Shown in pieces: positions 50,201 to 55,709 of a stretch of 55,709 bases of DNA. A program made the translations under genes and the position numbers. Location: positions 1-55,709 of the forward strand of contig MU401688.1 of NCBI GenBank assembly GCA_022579005.1. Reading direction: 5' to 3'. The notes beneath the pieces were generated by a model. It made no database searches, had not been told where the DNA came from, and saw only the letters and a program-made list of their open reading frames with translations. The DNA is from Poronia punctata (lineage: Eukaryota; Ascomycota; Sordariomycetes; Xylariales; Xylariaceae). The first letter of the stretch is position 1. Each line of letters begins with the position of its first letter.

Positions 50201-53200
50201 ACAACTTCAAATAGTATACATTTGGAGGATTGGAATTCTACCAGCCTCCGGCCGACTGATCTCTTCCTGAATTGGAGTTTGCTTTCTCCCCTATTCTTTT
50301 CGTATTACTACTCGCACCCGGCCCAACGAGTGTGACCAAATTTAATCGGTTTGTACCACCCTTCTGCCTGTATTATTAATGCGAAAATAAAAGTACCGTC
50401 GCTTACATACCAGTAGTAATGCTAGGGGGTGTGGGGGTTAAAGTGGGTAGACAGGGTAACATGAGACGCGCGCGCTTATTAGCCAGTACCAGACGAACGA
50501 GGCTGTCCTGGAAGCTAAACCTATCTCTGTTGCCAAGAGACATTGCCTGTCAAGCATTTTACGTGCATACCTTACCTTATTAGACATGTACCGCTTACCT
50601 ACTCCTACACGTACATGCCAACGGTCAACCTACTCGTACCTGCTGTGTCAACGCTGTCGTCTTCTGTTCTTCATCAAACCACCCTACTTGATGCAGCCCG
50701 TTATGTATCTCAATGCAGGTCTCACGAGTTCTCCCCTCAAGTCGAACTATGGCCTTACCGTTAGCCTCGTAAAATGCACTGCAACCCTGTTGCCATCTCT
50801 GTTGTCGTCATAGTATGAGCAGCGCTGTCTGCGCTTACCAACATCCTCCCTGGGGCGAAAGACTTGTGCATATTGTCACATCTCTGTGGGTATACCTATA
50901 TCAGTTACGAGTACACTGCCCACCCACCACCCTAAATGAGCCCGCTCGAGCTTGACCAATGGCCAACACCAGGACATGCCAGGACAGACGATGACATATC
51001 ATGGCTCCGGCCTTGTACCGTGATGCCAGGCGTGCCAGTCCCAGACCACATAGCAGGTTAGCACTTCGCCCAAGGGCCCCATAGAAAAATAGCGAGCTCG
51101 GTTCCAAAGCTCGGGATGGATCGCCAGGATGAGGACCCCGGTTGGATCCATGCCGTCGTCGCTATCACGCTGCACACCACCTACTGCAAATAGGCAACGG
51201 CCTATCAATATCTCGCTATGATCGACTCACACCTCGAGACATATTGGGGCCCATGCTTCGAGACAGCTGGCCATTTTATGGCGAATGTAACATACTCAGC
51301 TACAAAGACATGTGCCTGATATAGAAAACGTGGGACGCATGCGACGTCTGACAGTCGGTACTTACTGTGCCACAAACGGTTCAGCTCGGCAGGGGCTCTG
51401 ATGTGGCCACGGCAGCCTTGGATAGCCTTAGATGCCCAGCTCGAACCCGAGGGCCGAAGGGTGCTCTTCCTGTTCTACACGGGATCGTCTTACACTTTCG
51501 TGTTTGTGTGCGGAAAGGTACCATGCATTTCAAGTCTCCTACGCCATCTGTCATCCATCATCTGTCATCCGTTTTAATTCAGATCAAGTACGCAGTCATT
51601 CTCCTTTTTGTCTCATCTCAAGGGTGGCTTATCACATCCCGGCTCTTACGGGCTAGCTTACACGGCCCCGGACTACGGGTGTGAGGAATGGGCCCGACAA
51701 GTGAAAAGCCGACATGGTGGAGGATGCTTTATACCTAGATAGGCATCAACCTAGTAAGTTGATCCGCATCTAGTTTATTACCGAGTAGATACTGTTCCTA
51801 AAGCAAATCCCTCTCACGATGAAGGATGACGCTATAACGAGTCTAGGTCTTGTCATCCCCAAGGGGAATGTAAGGATCTTTAGATATATCGAGATGTATC
51901 TGCGGCAGCATATCCTAAGATGCTCCTCCACCCCTGCGTGGCTGTGAACCATGTCCTGTACAGACCTTTTGATCGTGGAGGAATACGGCAAGGCACACAT
52001 ACGAGATGTTGGAAAAGGTCCAACCCGAACCCCGTGCAAAGGATCAAGGCCATGACTGATGTGTTTGGCTGTCATACAATTTCGCTGCGGACCACATAGC
52101 ACTTGATCCCCCAATGGTATAGGGCTGAAGGGGCTCACGCCCTATCTTCTTACACCGTTGCCATCATCTGCTACCCTGGGACCGGCACGGTTTACCGACT
52201 ATATAGGAGGGGATCCTCTCTGTTAGTTTCTCTTGCTTTTCTATTGATCACCATCAGTTCCTTCATCAAGACAACGACGATAAGTCAACCTTACAAGTAA
52301 GCGCCCCTGCACCCATCAACCAGCTCCAACCCGAACATTTTATCCTCACCGCCATCGCAATTGACAATAGTCGCTAACGAAACTAGCAAGTTTATCATCA
52401 GATACCCAAAAGCGCAAACTTCTAAGCCTACTCTTATTGCTTAACACACATTTGTCAAGACACCTGGTCTCATACGAACCGCTCGCGAAACTTCTTTCAG
52501 GTCTTCAGAGCTTTGTTCCGGCCATTATAAATCACAACACCGCCCGTCATATCTCTCACAGGGACCAACAGGCAACAGCGCCACAACACCGACTCATATC
52601 TTCCAAGATGCCTGACTCTGGAAACGATACCCCGTCCAATGACACCAGCTCCTCTGGAGCTAGCACCACGCCCGAGACCCAGCAGCCTACCCGGGGGAGA
52701 AGCCGCAGCGGTTATAACTAAATCAAGCGGCTGCTCTCGATGATGGACCGGAGAACCTTGTGATAGGTGATTGGCGTGATTCGGGCGTTTTCTGTGACTA
52801 CTACAAACCACGCAAGCGCCACCTCGCATATTAGAGCTGGAAATGAGTTCAGCGTAAACTGGATTCCAGGGGGGCAACCCTAGATTTCACCCCATTCTCA
52901 GCAAAACCATGGCTAAAGGGTGTAGGCGTTTCTTGTTCGGTTTGGGGCGAGGACCAGGGAGGGACACTACAGGCGGAGTTGGTTATGGGGGTCATGTTTT
53001 AGCACATTTGCATACGAGGAGTTTGACTTTTTTTTTCTTCCCTTTTTCCTTTGTCAGCATGTACCAACACACGAGGGCGCTTTCCATTTTATTCGATAGA
53101 ATCAGTAGAGAAGGACTACACAATTATATTTCTTCCATTAGATATCCTCATCTTGTACCCTTTGAAATAAAGCCTTTCTTTGCAGGAACCATTTGAACAT

Positions 53201-53600
53201 CTGCATACATACTTGGGTTGAATAGAGTCCAAACCTAGCCTTCTAGGACGATCGATCTATACAATAAAATAACTCATGCACTCCTTTCAACCAGTAGGTG
53301 GAATATTCCGTCTCTTCATAATCTATTTCCCGCCTTACACACACCCCCCCAGGTAAGCAGGTTACAGGTAGATATGTAGGTTGTTAAGATAGTCCACGAC
53401 TTTATATTTATAAATAGAGGGGTACCCCACCGGTTCCAAAATACATACAACATCTAAGCCCCCCCCCCACGCGACGACGGATCTGTTAAAGAAAGCGGGA
53501 CGCCTCGGCAGAATACCACCTAGTTACCTAAGTAGGTACCCAATACACGTTTTATTCTGCAAGGCACCTGCACGTGTGCTTTCTTTTTGGGACCTCGTGG
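47239..53600. other. Gene-poor single-copy-looking region
   Basis: 6.4 kb of normal composition with no gene I can support. The longest frame, minus-strand 48581-47943 (212 codons), has two hydrophobic stretches and a cysteine-rich end but no family likeness, no splice-linked exons and an overlapping frame on the same strand; I do not call it. Low-complexity spots include a G13 run near 49022, CCAATTTTCC-like repeats at 49740-49780, CATCTGTCATCC repeats at 51545-51570 and a C10 run at 53460. A possible small frame at 52608 is listed separately. Confidence 0.5.
52608..52721 (+). CDS. Possible 37-residue Ser/Thr-rich peptide, doubtful
   Basis: The frame from ATG at 52608 (context CCAAG before it) encodes a hydrophilic, Ser/Thr/Pro-rich peptide opening MPDSGNDTPSND and closing RGRSRSGYN. 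The 400 bases upstream are CT- and CAAC-rich, with a TATATAGG at 52199-52206, like a fungal promoter and leader. A longer in-frame start at 52437 adds unconvincing residues. I know no family; it could be a real small stress- or spore-type protein or chance. Confidence 0.3.
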   Translation: MPDSGNDTPSNDTSSSGASTTPETQQPTRGRSRSGYN

Positions 53601-55709
53601 GTTCGGGGCGCGCTTCTATTTTTATATGTACAATGAATACCTAATGACTGCAAGTGTGTTTCATCTTTTGTTTTATTTTTATTGCTATAAGTAAGTAGGT
53701 AAAGTAGGTAAAGTAAAGTATATAACGGCCATGCTTTTCTAGAAACTTGAGTTTACTACTTATATGTCATGGCAGTCTAGAGAAGGCAAGGAAAATAGAT
53801 AGATACTACTTGTATTGTTTAGCAGTTTTGTTTTTAATTAGAGAAACTAGACTAGAGAATATATATATATATAGACTAGATAGATTTATAAACACGTATA
53901 ACTATGTATAAAATAAATATTTAAATTCTGCCTTGTTTAACGTAGGGGAAAGAAAAGAAAGAAAACAAAAGAAGAGGAGAGGTAGGAGATAATAACGTGA
54001 TTAAGTTTCTTATAGTTTGTCTACTTGTCATATATTTATAGGATTTGTTCTTGTAAACTGGTCGCTTTCTCTTTTTGTATAATAAAAGGTAACTTTAGTT
54101 TCTATATATATATGTATGTGTGTAAATCTAGTTAATATAAAACCGCGATTAAAGATGTAATACTAATAATGTGCTTTTGGTCTTACGGTGCTAACGTGGT
54201 TTAACGTACTAATTAAAGTATGTAAACCTGTATTAACTAGTATAGAAAACTTATTAATGTATTATATATAAAGTAAAATAAAGAAAAAGTATTTAAAGGT
54301 TTAAAATATATAAAATATAAGTAAATACTGTACTTAGTATTTACTTTTAATTGTTTTATATTGTTTTTTATATATTAGTACTTTTATTTTATATAGTTTA
54401 CTTATTTTTATAACTAGCAAATTTATATTATTTTTTTTGCTAGCATAATTATTTTTAATTATGTTTTTATATTTTTTGCTACTATTATAAACTTTGCTGC
54501 TACTTTAACTACTTTAGTTAATTTTACCTAGCGTTAATAATTTTTTTTTATTTTATTATAGTATTATTTTACTTATATATTATAAGCTTTTTATAAAGTA
54601 GCTATTTTTTAAATATGCTAAAAATAAGTTAATACTATTATATTTATTTATTAATACTATACTTTTTAAGCTTTAAAGTTAATACGTATTATTTAAATAA
54701 TAACTAATAATTACTTAAAAGTTATTATAAAAAAGTTTAGCCTTATATGCTTATTACTATATTTATTGTTGGTTTAGCTAAAGGTTGATATAATTATAAC
54801 ACGTTACTAGTTATAGTACTATGTTAACTTTATTAATTAAAAAGAAAAGGAAGTTATAAGGACTTTTTTTAGTAAGTTTTATATAGCTATAAAGGTTTGT
54901 AGTTAATTAAAACTTATTAGCAATATAAAAGGGATATGTATACTTTATATATTTAATACGTAAAAAACGCGTACTTTTTATATACTAGTTACGTACTATG
55001 TATGTACATTGTACGTATACTTTTTTAATAAAGTAAGTTTAATACAATTTATAATAAATGTATAAAAAACTAAATATTTATGTTTATAAGATATTTGCGT
55101 TTTAATAGTTTTAATATAGTTAATAAGGTTAAGAGTATTAAAAAAGATTTTAATACTTGCTATTTTTTTTTTAACTACATTTTTATTTTTTTGTACTTTT
55201 GTTTTTAATTTATAGGCAATCTACTATTGTTTTAATTTTTATTTATATTTAATTTATTATAATAAAAAACTTAAGTACTTAGTTAAAAGTTTTTTTTATA
55301 AACAAATTTGCAAGGTTATTTTTTTTATTAATTTAATATACTTTTACAATCTTTTTTTTTTATAAGATTTTTATAGCAATATTATATTAATTATAAAGCG
55401 TTTTTTTTGCATACTTTTAAGTTTTATAAAATATTAGTAAAATAACTTAAAATTAGTATAAAGTACTAAAAGAATTAAAAGTAATTTAAGTACTTTAAAA
55501 ATTAAGTATAAAGTAGTATATAAAGCAATAGCGCTGTTAACTTTGTTAACTATACTATATAGTTTACTAGCAAAAATAAATTAAGTAATATGCTTATATT
55601 TATTTAAGTTTTAATATATAATATTACTAATAATTTTATATTTATTTTGCTTATAATTTAAAATTAATTTAGTAGCAAAAATAATAATAAAACTAATTTA
55701 AAAGCTTAA
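53600..55709. other. AT-rich, RIP-like block at the right edge
   Basis: From about 53600, and strongly from 54100, G and C become rare, TpA dominates and no frame reaches 60 codons, as in the island at 34-47 kb. It runs off the window, so no element ends can be seen. A TA microsatellite lies at about 53861-53873. I found no match to the LTRs of elements 1 or 2. Confidence 0.6.

Overview
The window is nuclear DNA of a filamentous ascomycete (Pezizomycotina), probably a Sordariomycete. Evidence: short 50-150 nt spliceosomal introns with GTRNGT donors and NAG acceptors; ribosomal protein L23, malic enzyme and mitochondrial processing peptidase sequences typical of this group; fungal-only families (Mtc1, DUF1996, a long-tailed Rpd3 deacetylase); and two LTR retrotransposons whose paired LTRs differ only by C/T and G/A transitions, the signature of repeat-induced point mutation (RIP). 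Class and genus are inference.

Layout. 1-0.25 kb: AT-rich edge of a probable RIP-degraded block. 0.6-33 kb: gene-bearing DNA with nine spliced genes, one single-exon gene and one tRNA: glutathione S-transferase (-), Rpd3-type histone deacetylase (+), ribosomal protein L23/uL14 (+), an AT-hook nuclear protein of unknown function (-), Mtc1 (+), malic enzyme (-), a secreted DUF1996 protein (-), tRNA-Ser(AGA) (+), beta-MPP/core I (+), a SET-domain protein (-) and a secreted Ser/Thr-rich protein (+). I rebuilt the exon structures by hand; each spliced gene closes to a whole number of codons and matches its family (or, for the AT-hook protein, an uninterrupted frame) across the junctions. 34.0-47.2 kb: an almost GC-free island made of two neighbouring LTR retrotransposons, 5.9 and about 7.2 kb, with no open frame of 60 codons left. 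47.2-53.6 kb: normal-composition DNA with no recognisable gene apart from one doubtful 37-codon frame. 53.6-55.7 kb: a second AT-rich, RIP-like block running off the window.

The genes do not form a pathway or a biosynthetic cluster. Most are housekeeping: chromatin (deacetylase, SET protein, AT-hook protein), translation (L23, tRNA), mitochondria (beta-MPP, malic enzyme), trafficking/telomere maintenance (Mtc1). The two secreted proteins and the GST are the accessory-type genes; the Ser/Thr-rich secreted protein lies about 1.1 kb from the RIP island, the usual place for fast-evolving surface or effector-like genes. I found no clear new biological system. The points most worth checking are the 31-bp periodic repeat array inside the second retrotransposon, the one-sided preservation of its right LTR with a 10-bp hairpin, and the uncharacterised AT-hook protein with its separately spliced basic tail.
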